Of a stretch of 64,000 nt of DNA, positions 1-8,710 are shown piece after piece. The position numbers and the translations under genes are program-made. Below the pieces are notes generated by a model. The model searched no databases and was not told the DNA's origin. It worked only from the letters and a program-made list of their open reading frames with translations. The first letter of the stretch is position 1. Every line of letters starts with the position of its first letter. The DNA is from Serripes groenlandicus (Eukaryota > Mollusca > Bivalvia > Cardiida > Cardiidae), in assembly GCA_031761405.1 (NCBI GenBank), contig JASEVX010000082.1:436501-500500 (forward strand), written 5' to 3'.

Positions 1-84
1 TGCCTCCAGAGAAGCCCAAATCATTCAAAAATGTTTGCTGGCATTGTAGAAGGCTACTTGTGTCACAAGCCAATGAAGACCCGG
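1..84 (-). CDS. Candidate exon, copy A, cut by window edge (Cys-rich secreted-type protein)
   Basis: Read on the minus strand, a pyrimidine-rich tract ending in TTTTGTTTTATAG precedes an open frame that starts with two bases of a split codon. It encodes a Ser-Gly-Ser-Ser-Leu-Ala-Cys-Asp start and a second Cys eight residues later. The same frame, with its donor visible, is at 41574-41724. Upstream at 131-188 a weaker repeat of the same motif (LACDTSAMLKCQ) is present, so a small internal duplication exists. The product is not recognised; spaced Cys with Leu-rich helices suggests a secreted helical domain. The exon runs off the window at base 1. Exon status is inferred from splice signals and conservation between copies. 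Confidence 0.35.
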
Positions 85-188
85 CTATAAAACAAAAATT
101 GAAATCACAGTACAGTGGCCTCGTTGCAACTATCACTGTTTCCTGACATTTCAGCATAGCACTTGTGTCACAAGCCAATGTAGAAGTG

Positions 189-1258
189 CTGCTACACTGT
201 TATCAAAAGACATATCCTTTCTCGGAAACTGTTTCTATGTAACCATGTATTCGAGTTTCATATGTTTTGCTTGGGCAAAGACGAATCCTGATATTTTGTG
301 AAATATTAGTAGATTACAAAGTAGGTGAATCACTAGAAAAGTTCGCTGAATTTGTTTACAGGACAAAACGATAAAAACGTTTGTATAATGCAAGAGGTTA
401 TGACAGCCGATCGAATCATTTCAACTAGTACGTACCAAAATGATATTGGTCACATCAGACGAAACCCGATCTGTAAGTTCCGCTATTTATCAATTATCCA
501 TAGCTATCTGCTGTTTGGCAGATTCTCTTTAAAGTTGTAATACGTATGCATTGTGATCAAGACAGTAGAACAAACAAGCAACATAACTCTAACCTACTTA
601 TTTGTAGAGTTAGCTTTCTTTTTATTTTTTTAAATTATATATTAATAATAAATTAATAAAACGTATTGCGCGCCAATTCAAAAGTAACTCTTTACGTTGT
701 TGTTATTAAGGGAATTATTTTTTGATTTTGTAAAGAAGTAATGAAAATTTGTTGGATTAACACAATGCTGTTTTAGTCAATCAAAAAGGTTTTATCAAAT
801 TCAACTGTTCAAGATTTAATTCATTTTGCAAACTAAAAAATGCTTCTTTAAATTCATATTGCAATAAAACACCTTCGCCTCTATATTTGAATTTGCCATT
901 CATTTGGCTTGCCTCTGTATTAAGGACCATTTATATGCGTATAAGGAATAATTCTTTTTATATATTAATCACGATAAAAAGATGGTTTCAAGGCTTCAAG
1001 CTTTTGTTTGAGACTATTAAGTTATTTACCACTTTCTCTAAAAATTATCTTTGGATTAAAACATTTTAATTTCTAGAGTTTCAAGTTCATTGTATAATAC
1101 TGTTCTCTGTCTAATGTTTGCCCGTTTCAGTGTGTAGAATATTATAGTTTGGCAATTATCATTATCATGTATAAGGTTGGTTACATGCCTTGTGTTTCAT
1201 TGTTTAATTCATTCTTCCCCTGATCATATTAATATATTCATCGTCAAATAACTATGGT
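189..1258. other. Non-coding, AT-rich (likely intron or intergenic)
   Basis: No frame with coding character, RNA gene or tandem repeat is seen. The stretch is alignable to 41829-42774 in copy B, with many small differences, as expected of unconstrained sequence. Confidence 0.6.
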
Positions 1259-1556
1259 TAATTTTGAAGTACTATGTCCTCTTAAATGGTTGGTACAGTT
1301 AGTTTCAATTACACACAGGCAATGGACTAGTCTACTAAACAGTGTCTCTTTTGAATTTGAATGAAACGTTACGTATAGTAATTGTGGATTCATCTCTCTA
1401 ATAATGTCTACCTGATCAAACCCGTCTGTAATAGTAATCATGTGTTATCTAAGACTCTTGTTTGAATCAATTCCACCATCCCTATTTTCTAGTCCAGTAT
1501 CAAAATTACCAACTAACATTATTCGGAACATATTATATTCAATAGTTAAATGTATT
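1259..1556 (-). pseudogene. Non-LTR retrotransposon endonuclease fragment (copy A)
   Basis: The minus strand encodes the C-terminal part of an APE-type (exonuclease-endonuclease-phosphatase) domain of a LINE. A GNFDT segment corresponds to the family's GGDFN motif, followed by a DRxGG-like segment, an HIITI/DIWRE-like helix and a SRL segment corresponding to the usual SRLDR/SRIDR. The normal job of this domain is to nick target DNA for target-primed reverse transcription. An in-frame TAA splits it just after the Asn-Lys-Ser-Leu-Arg stretch, and the same stop is in copy B, so decay preceded the duplication. No reverse transcriptase follows. It probably sits in an intron of the gene whose exons flank it. 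Confidence 0.6.
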
Positions 1557-1559
1557 GTT

Positions 1560-2030
1560 TCGTAACGGGAACGGGTTATAGGTATAAATATTACTTCTAC
1601 AGCCTTGTTGAGGAAACCGGTTTTTATAGCGACGTTGATAGAGTGGTTGACCTTTTCTTTCGTTAAGTTAAGCAACGTTCATCGCGGTTAGTTGACCCGC
1701 GATGGCTTAACGTCGGTACACGTTACAAATGGTGGCAGCGGTGGGATTTCGGGTTGGAATCACCATCATCCCAGGCCCCCAGTTGTTCCCATTGATGTTA
1801 CATATACTCCGCTATTGTGTACTACTTGTGTTCAGTTGTGTTACTTCGGGGCGAAGTAAAGAGAAAGAGGGAGAAATGAAACGGGAACGGGGTATAGGTC
1901 ACCATTTGTAACGTGTACCGGCGTTAAGCCATCGCGGGTCACCCATCCAGGCAATAACCGCGATGAACGTTGCTTAACTTTACGAACAGGGCAACCACTC
2001 TACCAACGTCGCTATAAAAGCCGGCTTCTA
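1560..2030 (+). mobile_element. Miniature LTR retrotransposon (TRIM-like) with a snap-back 3' half
   Basis: A putative 5' LTR at 1560-1727 (about 168 bp, ending CGTTACA) is followed two bases later by a tRNA-Leu primer binding site, about 110 bp of non-coding interior, a purine tract (1858-1876) and the first 23 bp of a second LTR (from 1877, sharing ACGGGAACGGG with 1564-1574). Instead of continuing, the second LTR turns into an inverted copy of the first: 1900-2030 is the reverse complement of about 1611-1733. There is no coding capacity. Copy B of the duplication has unrelated sequence of about 170 bp at the same place. The LTR start is uncertain because the expected TG is not intact. Confidence 0.65.
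1730..1747 (+). other. Primer binding site, tRNA-Leu
   Basis: TGGTGGCAGCGGTGGGAT is the complement of the 3' end of eukaryotic tRNA-Leu (anticodons AAG/CAG), including the added CCA. It is placed two bases after the LTR end, as in Ty3/Gypsy-type elements. It is the strongest single clue that the surrounding element replicated by reverse transcription. Confidence 0.75.
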
Positions 2031-2576
2031 CGAAAAGGAAATCACTAAATCGAAAAACTACTCTATATCCATTTGAAGGTCTGTACTTTCTGATTTTGTT
2101 TTTTAAATCCTTTAACATTATATATGAAATCAGTTTAAAGATTTCTACGATTCACAATCCAAGGTGTTGTTATAAAAATGTTAAATAAAGAAAGTAAGCC
2201 TAAGACTCATTACCTTGCTAAGGAATGAGTATTAGGTAAAGAAGGTTTTTACAACATTTTAAACTTACGAATATCATTAGATTTGTGTTTGTTTGAAAAC
2301 ATAAAATGCATAATTAACTTACCAACTAAATATATCAAAAACAAGATACCAACGGATTCACACATCTCTAAAATCAGTTAAATTGTCACAGGAAAATATC
2401 ACACACAACTCTACTGCAAACGCACGTCTGGTTTAATAATGTAGACACAGATTTCACCATGATACGAAACCTCTTATCATAGTTGGACCTCAAAATGTGT
2501 AAATTCGTAAACGTTTGCGAAGTAAAATATATACAGAAAAGTGTAATATAATAGTGGTGACCGGAGGTATATATAC
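2031..2576. other. Non-coding stretch, shared with copy B
   Basis: AT-rich, closely matching 43226-43767. Minus-strand frames continue downstream of the candidate exon but lack coding character after its donor. No other feature is seen. Confidence 0.5.
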
Positions 2577-2686
2577 AGTACACATTCGGCCTGTTGTCAA
2601 TGATAGTTTGAGGGGCACAAGTTTGATTGATTTCATTTAAATCGATACAAGGATCCGTTATATTATCAGAAGTATGCAAGTATTTG
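2577..2686 (-). CDS. Candidate exon, copy A (Cys-rich secreted-type protein)
   Basis: On the minus strand a good acceptor (a pyrimidine-rich CTTTTACCCCTTAC tract, then ATGACAG) opens a 110-bp frame with one leading and one trailing base outside whole codons. It ends at GTATAT. It contains an N-glycosylation sequon (Asn-Ile-Thr), then Asp-Pro-Cys, a Leu-Asn-Glu-Ile segment and Thr-Cys-Ala-Pro. Its one trailing base fits the two leading bases of the exon at 1-84, so they could splice in frame to each other. The copy-B version (43768-43877) has the same length and signals. The family is not recognised. The donor choice is the weakest point. Confidence 0.35.
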
Positions 2687-2715
2687 CTGTCATATGAAGT
2701 AAGGGGTAAAAGCGC

Positions 2716-3080
2716 ACCTTGTAAAAACCCTCTCTGGGCAACCAAACGTGTTTTATCACGATGTCATGACGCATCCGTCTACACCCAACCGTTTTGCTTT
2801 GGTTATTTTCGCCTTTGCATAATTTTCAAACTTCCGGCTCTAACACATTCAAAACTATAGGAGAAGATAGAAAAATGGTTTGCGTTTTGAAAAGTGGTTT
2901 CTTGCCAGCTGCATAGCAACGGGTTGATCCTTAGCAACGAAACTCAAACGCGCACACCCTGAACCGATTCGGCACCTGTTCACTAAGTTTCATCGGAATC
3001 GGTCCGTCGTTTTGGGCTGTGGAGCGTCGCTTTACAAATATTCTGACAGACAGACAGACGGTAAAGCCTGACAATAAGGG
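2716..3080. repeat. Dispersed repeat R (GCATAGCAACGGGT family), copy 1
   Basis: Two blocks recur together in this window: one with CTCTGGxCAACCAACCATGTTTTA and CAAACTTCCGGCTCTA, the other with TGCATAGCAACGG, CGCGCACACCCTGA and TTTGGGCTGTGGAGCG. They are found again at 5916-6110, 43905-44190, 47490-48460, 49330-49510 and 53816-53950. No coding content is recognised; this is probably a non-autonomous element or its fragments. Confidence 0.7.
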
Positions 3081-3540
3081 ATACCTAGCGAATCCCAACA
3101 ACTCATTTTGCCACAATGTTTTCAAAAGCTGTCTACTACGGAGGCGTCAGAAAGCGTGTGTTAGTTGATAACTAACGTAAGTTTGACTACATTGTCAATT
3201 CCCATAGCTTTTTTATATCAACTGTTTTATTCAGAGACTTTCTCCATATTCTTCCGGGTGAATATTCAGTCAGTTGGCGAACAGACTCCACGGAGGCGCT
3301 GATCGAAAACTCTAGAAGGTTCGCTTTTGTGTAACGTGATGAATTGAACGTCAACTCAAAACGCAAATAGCTATCCTTGCTATGTCCTAGTCTTTTGAAT
3401 ATATCGTCGCTTTAGTTTAATCTTATTTATTTGACATCGATAGCGAAACAAACTTTCAGCTTATATTGCTCACGCTCGATGTCTGCTTCCTGGAAACTTA
3501 ACCAGTACTCGCTCCGTTTGTGTGGAAAATTTCCAAGGTC
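3081..3540. other. Non-coding, no clear feature
   Basis: It begins with a fragment of the CCCTTTCC MITE family (TTTTGCCACAATGTTTTCAA, about 3105-3160). The rest matches copy B (44190-44690) and shows no gene or tandem repeat. Confidence 0.5.
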
Positions 3541-3640
3541 AGAACCCGCTCAGTACGGGACTCGAACCCGGGACCTATGGTACAAGAGGCCGATGTTCTA
3601 CCTCTGCCGATGCTCTACCTTTGCACCACTGTCGTCCCGC
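3541..3640 (-). mobile_element. tRNA-derived SINE head (copy A)
   Basis: The reverse complement holds a pol III box B, GGTTCGAGTCC (plus 3559-3569), preceded by a box A-like GGTAGAGCATCGG. This is the tRNA-like head of a SINE on the minus strand. The acceptor and anticodon arms do not fold as a functional tRNA. A matching head is at 44690-44790. Confidence 0.65.
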
Positions 3641-3951
3641 CGCTTTGAGACATATCTACCCGAATGTTCGCGTAAAGTGGCATAATGTGCGTAGGACTAG
3701 CTACGTCCCTATGAAGGAATGCTTTTTTTGTGTGAAGAAGCTGTAAACATTTTAGGATTCATTGGTGTGAAACGGTGTGTGGTTAAATCCTGGCTAGAAA
3801 ATGATCAATCAGGAAGTCACATTAATACAGTGATTCACCGACAGATCCTTGATCACTCCCCGATTAAATTTACCAGGTACGTTATTATTTTTAGAAAGAA
3901 ACCGCGGCGACCACAAAAGGAACACTTTCTTATTTCAGCAGTATTCCCTAG
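3641..3951. other. Shared non-coding stretch between SINE and MITE
   Basis: A plus-strand frame is open here in both duplication copies, but its differences fall without codon bias, so I do not call it a gene. It is probably repeat body. Confidence 0.45.
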
Positions 3952-4174
3952 TAAATTTCCTACATGTAGACGCATGTTGACGCATCTGCAGCAGGCGACT
4001 TTTGAAATCAATGTAACAAAAGGAGAAATTGCTCAAAACGAGCAATTTCTCCTTTGCCACAAGGTTTTCAACTCTTTTGAGTAATATTCCCACACTTATA
4101 GAGAGTTTCCATATTGTTTAGTAGATATCTTTAAAGTCATCTGCTGCAGATTTGTTGTATGTGGGAAAGGGTTA
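3952..4174. mobile_element. piggyBac-like MITE (CCCTTTCCCACATAC ends), copy A
   Basis: The ends are inverted: a decayed TTTCCTACATGTAGA on the left and TGTATGTGGGAAAGGG followed by TTA on the right, with an inner inverted pair around CTGCAGCAG/CTGCTGCAG. At the centre is a strong hairpin, AGGAGAAATTGCTC / GAGCAATTTCTCCT (4021-4053). The TTAA-type junction with a CCCT start resembles piggyBac termini. There is no transposase. The family recurs at 9893, 24254, 37450 and 45087, and as fragments near 62.1-63.9 kb. Confidence 0.7.
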
Positions 4175-4182
4175 GTACATTT

Positions 4183-4330
4183 CCAGTTTTATCGACACCG
4201 ATGAGACAGTTGTAATGCTATCCCAGCAACCCTGAGCTGTAAAGAGGAAAGTCATTAGTAGCCGTTTTAACGTCCTTAGTATGACGCGATCGGAGATCGA
4301 ACCCTGGTCTCTCTGGTAACTGGTCAAGTC
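4183..4330 (-). mobile_element. Second tRNA-derived SINE head (copy A)
   Basis: On the minus strand GGTTCGATCTCC is a box B, with TGGTCTCTCTGG-type arm sequence before it. The body continues toward lower coordinates. The copy-B equivalent is at 45325-45475. It is degenerate as a tRNA. Confidence 0.5.
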
Positions 4331-4345
4331 GGCCTGTAATAAAAT

Positions 4346-4366
4346 CCCCCCCCCCCCCCCCCCCCC
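4346..4366. repeat. Poly-C tract
   Basis: Twenty-one consecutive C. The copy-B tract (about 45483-45500) is shorter and interrupted by A. The length is likely unreliable because of sequencing slippage. Confidence 0.9.
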
Positions 4367-4846
4367 GAGTCTTCAGTCGGTCTCGGTTCAACTCAGCCGG
4401 GTTAACTCTGCCCAGTGATGTAGTTAAGATAGCCGGTATTATCAGTATCAACTTAATTGTAAATTCAGCTCAACTAATATTTCAACTATAAATTTATCAA
4501 AGGAAATCGATCTTATATTGCAGTTTTCTCTCTATTATCTATTTTAAGACATTGTATTTTACTGAATTCGACATCTTAATAAAGCAAAAAGAGAGAAAAC
4601 TTATAAAATAGATTGTTTTCTTGTTTTCTTTCTCGTGTCAATAATATAGAACAACTCAACAATCTTAGTTTGGGGTTCTAGTGTCAGTGGCTCTAGACAT
4701 TTTGTAACTTTAATACCAAAGTATACTTTTTTCATAACATTTGCGTAAAAGGGGAAAACCTTTTTATTTAGAAATGTATAAAGTTTTTTTCAAAATGAAA
4801 TAATTATACAATTTACCTTCACAACAACACACAAGTCAATGCAAAT
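4367..4846. other. Non-coding, AT-rich
   Basis: No gene, RNA or repeat structure is seen. It matches copy B. Confidence 0.5.
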
Positions 4847-5090
4847 CGAGGGCTTGGCGTGAAAGGGTTGTAACTAAAACCCTATTTCGAAAACCCTGGT
4901 TTAGGGGCGATTTTGACCGCTTTGTAAACAATGCAAATTTAAGTGCCATTACTCAGAACGAGCAATGGCTCCTAAATTTCCATTATTTACCAAGAAAAAT
5001 GATTTAACCTTTTAAAGACTTCATGGCGAGGTGATTAACGTTGGTAAAAAAATACAATTTTAGCTACAACCGTTTCACGCCAAGCCCTCG
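4847..5090. mobile_element. MITE with CGAGGGCTTGGCGTGAAA ends (copy A)
   Basis: A 244-bp element bounded by inverted repeats: CGAGGGCTTGGCGTGAAA at the left and its complement TTTCACGCCAAGCCCTCG at the right, both followed inward by GGGTTGTA-like sequence. The flanking AAAT on each side (4843-4846, 5091-5094) is a likely target-site duplication. It also holds a central short hairpin (TGCCATTACTC / GAGCAATGGC). The orthologous insertion is in copy B (45990-46234), so it predates the duplication. Confidence 0.8.
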
Positions 5091-5274
5091 AAATAATGTT
5101 TATGATGTACTTCAGAGGCCGTCGAAAAAAACGGCCACTACAAACATACATATACAGTACATACCGAGTTGATCCGGATTCATTCGCCTGTATTGATAGA
5201 TCAAAACGTGGATCTTATTGATAATATGCGACCAGTGTAACATTAAATTCTGACCCCATTGAAAACTGACTTAA

Positions 5275-5646
5275 AGCGACTGAACTCCAGATACCCAACT
5301 GTCGAAGAAAAAAATCCAATTTTAAGAAAAGAGAAGTGTTATTTGTGTATTTGGGGCATTAAAATATGATAACTGACATATTACATACCCATACAATCGG
5401 TGAGATTTTCTTGTTTTCGATACTTTTTCCATCGCAAATTCTACCCTGTCAGTAACGGGTTAAGTATTTTTAAATAGGAAACCCCTTCATCGGGACAATT
5501 GAAAACGACTCAAGTTCACTTTATTGATAAAAAACGATAAAGTTTCTATCCTAGTTTTACTTGGATAACATAAAGAATAACATTTAGGGCGAATTCGAAT
5601 TTTTTTTCTTTTTTTCTTTTTTCGTGCCAACTGGAGTTCAGTCGCT
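5275..5646. mobile_element. TTAA-flanked MITE present only in copy A
   Basis: A 372-bp insertion with 16-bp perfect inverted ends, AGCGACTGAACTCCAG and CTGGAGTTCAGTCGCT, flanked by TTAA at 5271-5274 and 5647-5650. Copy B keeps the undisturbed single TTAA (46414-46417). The TTAA duplication points to the piggyBac superfamily. There is no transposase frame; it would need an enzyme in trans. Confidence 0.85.
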
Positions 5647-5915
5647 TTAAAGACCGACTCCTGACAGCATTTAAAACATTTAAAAGTATTATCTAGAGGT
5701 GATTGGCCAGGTCAATCCAGGGTTAGGACTAATAACTTCACCGTGGGAGGTAAAGAATCCGGATCAACTTGGCCTCGAGCCAATAACTTCACTGTGGTAA
5801 CATCATCACTAGATTATAAAGTTATTTGTTACGGAATGTGTTGTATGAATTATTTAACACCATGAGCGAGGTCCATGGTCTTCAAAATTACTTTTGCGTG
5901 TATAACTGTCCGTCC

Positions 5916-6110
5916 GTAAAACGCGTTTATTTGCTTGCTGCATAGCAACGGATGGGTCCTTAGCAATGAAACTCAAACGCGCATACCCTGAGCTCATTTG
6001 GCATCTGTTCAACAAGTTTCATCGTAATCGGCCCGTCGGTTTGGGCTGTGGAGCGTCGCTTTACAAATATTTGGACACACACACCGGTAGTCGACGTGGG
6101 ATTCGCCTTT
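5916..6110. repeat. Dispersed repeat R, copy 2
   Basis: Holds the TGCATAGCAACGG ... TTTGGGCTGTGGAGCGTCG block, ending in GACGTGGGATTCGCCTTTGC. It abuts the end of the segmental duplication, so it may mark the breakpoint. Confidence 0.65.
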
Positions 6111-6117
6111 GCCTACT

Positions 6118-6441
6118 AATTTCTTTTTTACCATAATGTTTTCCAACCTCGTCTGCGTCAGATGCGTTAAAAAAAAATTAAATGCTTCTGTAGGTGGCCT
6201 AGGAATAAAATGTCCACATTTCACGTGTCGCAGTGGTTTAAGAGATACAATGACATTGCTAGTGTACATAATTGTCCGCAAAGGTTTATTGCACAAATTC
6301 TCCCTCATAATAAAACTGTTAACGCTTGCACCGACCGATAACGTCTGACTAGTAGACAACTTTTAAAAACCTTGTTGGATAATGGGGGAATTCTTCTATA
6401 CAAGTACATTCTGCCTTTTCCCACAGTATTTACAACTCTGT
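6118..6441. repeat. Inverted dispersed repeat, arm 1
   Basis: The reverse complement of this stretch is at 23691-24005 with few differences. Reading frames on both strands are open in both places only because the sequences are nearly the same. One end resembles half of the CCCTTTCC MITE family (TTTTTTACCATAATGTTTTC). It is probably a MITE or deletion derivative. Confidence 0.7.
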
Positions 6442-6723
6442 ATATATTTGGGAAAATCCTAACTTAGCATTTTGTTCACATATTTAAACAAAGATAGTTT
6501 GACGAATTTTCTCAAACATGGACGTCAAATTTGGCATCTAATAGTATTTTATCTTATTTATACATTCATATAAAATCAGAAATTTTTGAAGAAAGAAATA
6601 GTCACATTCCTTCGTGAGTTTTTACAGGATAACATAAACAGAAAAATATTTTCACTAAATCAATTATTTTCCATTTTTTCTTTAGTAGAATCCTATTGTA
6701 GTATATATGTCACGATATGAAAT

Positions 6724-6842
6724 TTAAATTGAATTTGTATTTGTATTTGTATATGAAATAGAATTTGTATTTGTATTTGTATATGAAATTGAATTTGTAT
6801 TTGTATTTGTATATGAAATTGAATTTGTATTTGTATTTGTAA
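6724..6842. repeat. 30-bp tandem repeat
   Basis: About four copies of a 30-bp unit made of GAATTT, GTATTT twice, GTATAT and GAAATT hexamers. Because the period is a multiple of three it gives a spurious Tyr-Thr-Asn-Thr frame on the minus strand. Confidence 0.9.
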
Positions 6843-6879
6843 CAATGATGTACAAGTTGAAAATAAAATATCTATCTAT

Positions 6880-7088
6880 ATATCTCTCTCCAACCCCTCC
6901 CTCTTCTTTACACATACATACTCTAACTCTCCCCTCTCTCTCTCTATCTCTCTCTCTCTCCCTCAATTTCTCTATCCCTCACTCTTTCTCTCCCTCTCAC
7001 GCTTTCTCACTTTCCCCCTCCTTCTCACTCTGTCTCTGTCTGTCTGTCTCTTTCTTTTTTTCTCTCTCTCACTCTCTTTGTCTTTGTG
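6880..7088. repeat. Pyrimidine-rich microsatellite
   Basis: A degenerate CT array with interspersed CCT, TTT and TGTC. It is followed directly by the 53-bp array. Confidence 0.85.
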
Positions 7089-7835
7089 TGGTTGAGCTAT
7101 GATACGACTCAGATCAGCCACTTTGCAATGTTTTTGAAGTGGTTGAGCTACGATCTACGACCCATATCAACCAATTTGCAATGTTTTTGAAGTGGTTGAG
7201 CTACGATCTACGAAGCAGATCAACCAATTTGCAATGTTTCTCAGTAGTTGCGCCACGATCTAAGACCCAAATCAGCTAATTCGCAATGTTTTTCAAGTGG
7301 TTGAGCTACGATCTACGACCCAGATCAACCAATTCGCAATGTTTTTGAAGTGGTTGAGCTACGATCTATGACCCAGATCAAGCAATTCGAAATGTTTTTT
7401 CAGTGGTTGAGCTATGATCTACGACCCAGATCAGCCAATTCGCAATGTTTTTGAAGTGGCTGAGCTACGATCTACGACCCAAGTCAGCCAATTCGCAATG
7501 TTTTAAAAGTGGTTGAGCTACGATCAACGGCCCAGATCAACCAATTCGCAATGTTTTCAGTGGTTGAGCTACGATCTACGACCCAGATCAACCAATTCGC
7601 AATATTTGTCAAGTGGTTAAGCTACGATCTACGACCCAGGTCAACCAATTCGCAATGTTTTTTAAGTGGTTGAGCTACGATCTACTACCCAGATCAGTTA
7701 ATTCGCAATGTTTTTGAAGTAGTTGAGCTACGATCTACAACCCAGATCAACCAATTCGAAATGTTTTTGAAGTGGTTGAGCTAAGATCTACGACACAGGA
7801 CAGCCAATTACATTGTTTGGTTGAGCTACGATCTA
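7089..7835. repeat. 53-bp minisatellite
   Basis: About fourteen copies of a 53-bp unit containing GTGGTTGAGCTACGATCTAC, ACCCAGATCAACCAATTCGC and AATGTTTTTGAA. Units differ by scattered substitutions and small indels; the last copies are truncated. No gene is seen inside. Confidence 0.92.
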
Positions 7836-8517
7836 CGATCAACGCGCTAACTTCACACACCTATGTCCAGTGTCCACAAATACAGTGTAGTTTTCGTAGC
7901 AGGTGCAATTTTCGCTGCCATGTAATTTTCGTGTTAGTTACGCAAAGTGCAGATATAGGGATTGGACCTGGTATGTGTTTAGATTGCCTATTAAGATTTA
8001 TTCTGATATTTAAATGACATACCAGGATGATTAAACAGTTATCTGCATTAGGTACCTGTATACATAATACCTTGAAAAGTGATAACTTAAAAAGCCGTTG
8101 TTATAAGTATATACTAATTATAAAACAAATAAAGACCACTGGAATGCAAACCATTAGTGTTTGCCTCTGAATTCCTTGTCCAAATTTTATTTTACAGGTA
8201 AACCCCGTGTTTACTAGGTTCTTTTCTGCACGCATATGAAATTAACCCCAACTCTTCAGGCGCGACAGAGTTCGATCCTCTGATGACGTAGGTTATAGGA
8301 ATTCCGATTGACTTGTAGCAGGGAAAATCAATACACGTCCCTGCGTGTAGGTCAAACTCTTAACAATACGTAAATGCAATTCTGCTCATCTGACGTGGCT
8401 CAGGAACTACTGTAGGAATGAGGAAGTTCTGTGCAGGTTGAATTGTAATCAACACGATACCGCACCAGAGACATAGCTGTACGCAAATGTAATTCGGACC
8501 TTCTGACTTGACTCAAT
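7836..8517. other. Non-coding
   Basis: An isolated box-B-like GTTCGATCCTC near 8269 may be a SINE remnant. Nothing else is supported. Confidence 0.4.
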
Positions 8518-8710
8518 ATGAGCCGTTACACGAGAAACCCAACATTATCGACTCAGGGTGATAGAGGTATCGAGTAATGTTTTATGAAACAGAAAATCCA
8601 CAGGAGGCGAACATTTCTGTCCGGGCTAGCCTGTGCGGCATGTCTAGGCTGATTCGGGTCGATACCTTTCGCAGATTCCATAATGTTAGTTTTCTCGTGG
8701 AACGGCTCAT
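8518..8710 (-). mobile_element. Palindromic MITE (ATGAGCCGT family), degraded
   Basis: Ends ATGAGCCGTTACACGAGAAA and TTTTCTCGTGGAACGGCTCAT are inverted. The interior has ACAGAAAATCCACAGGAGGC and TGATAGAGGTAT in the orientation opposite to the copies at 26340 and 39494. It is shorter than the complete copies. Confidence 0.75.

Larger units (their letters stand above)
1..5915. repeat. Segmental duplication, copy A
   Basis: This block is alignable by eye almost end to end with 41574-46685 in the same orientation; the window start cuts it. Both copies share, in order, a candidate exon, a LINE endonuclease fragment, a second candidate exon, tRNA-derived SINE heads, a piggyBac-like MITE, a poly-C tract and a MITE with CGAGGG ends. 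Copy A differs by a miniature LTR element (1560-2030), about 60 extra bases near 2760-2815 and a TTAA-flanked MITE (5275-5646). Homology stops near 5915, where copy A runs into a different repeat. Point differences are scattered throughout, so this is an older duplication and not an assembly duplicate. Confidence 0.9.

Noticed and set aside
3719..4084. Open frame conserved in both duplication copies
   Set aside because: It runs into a MITE, differences show no codon pattern, and copy B opens at a different point.
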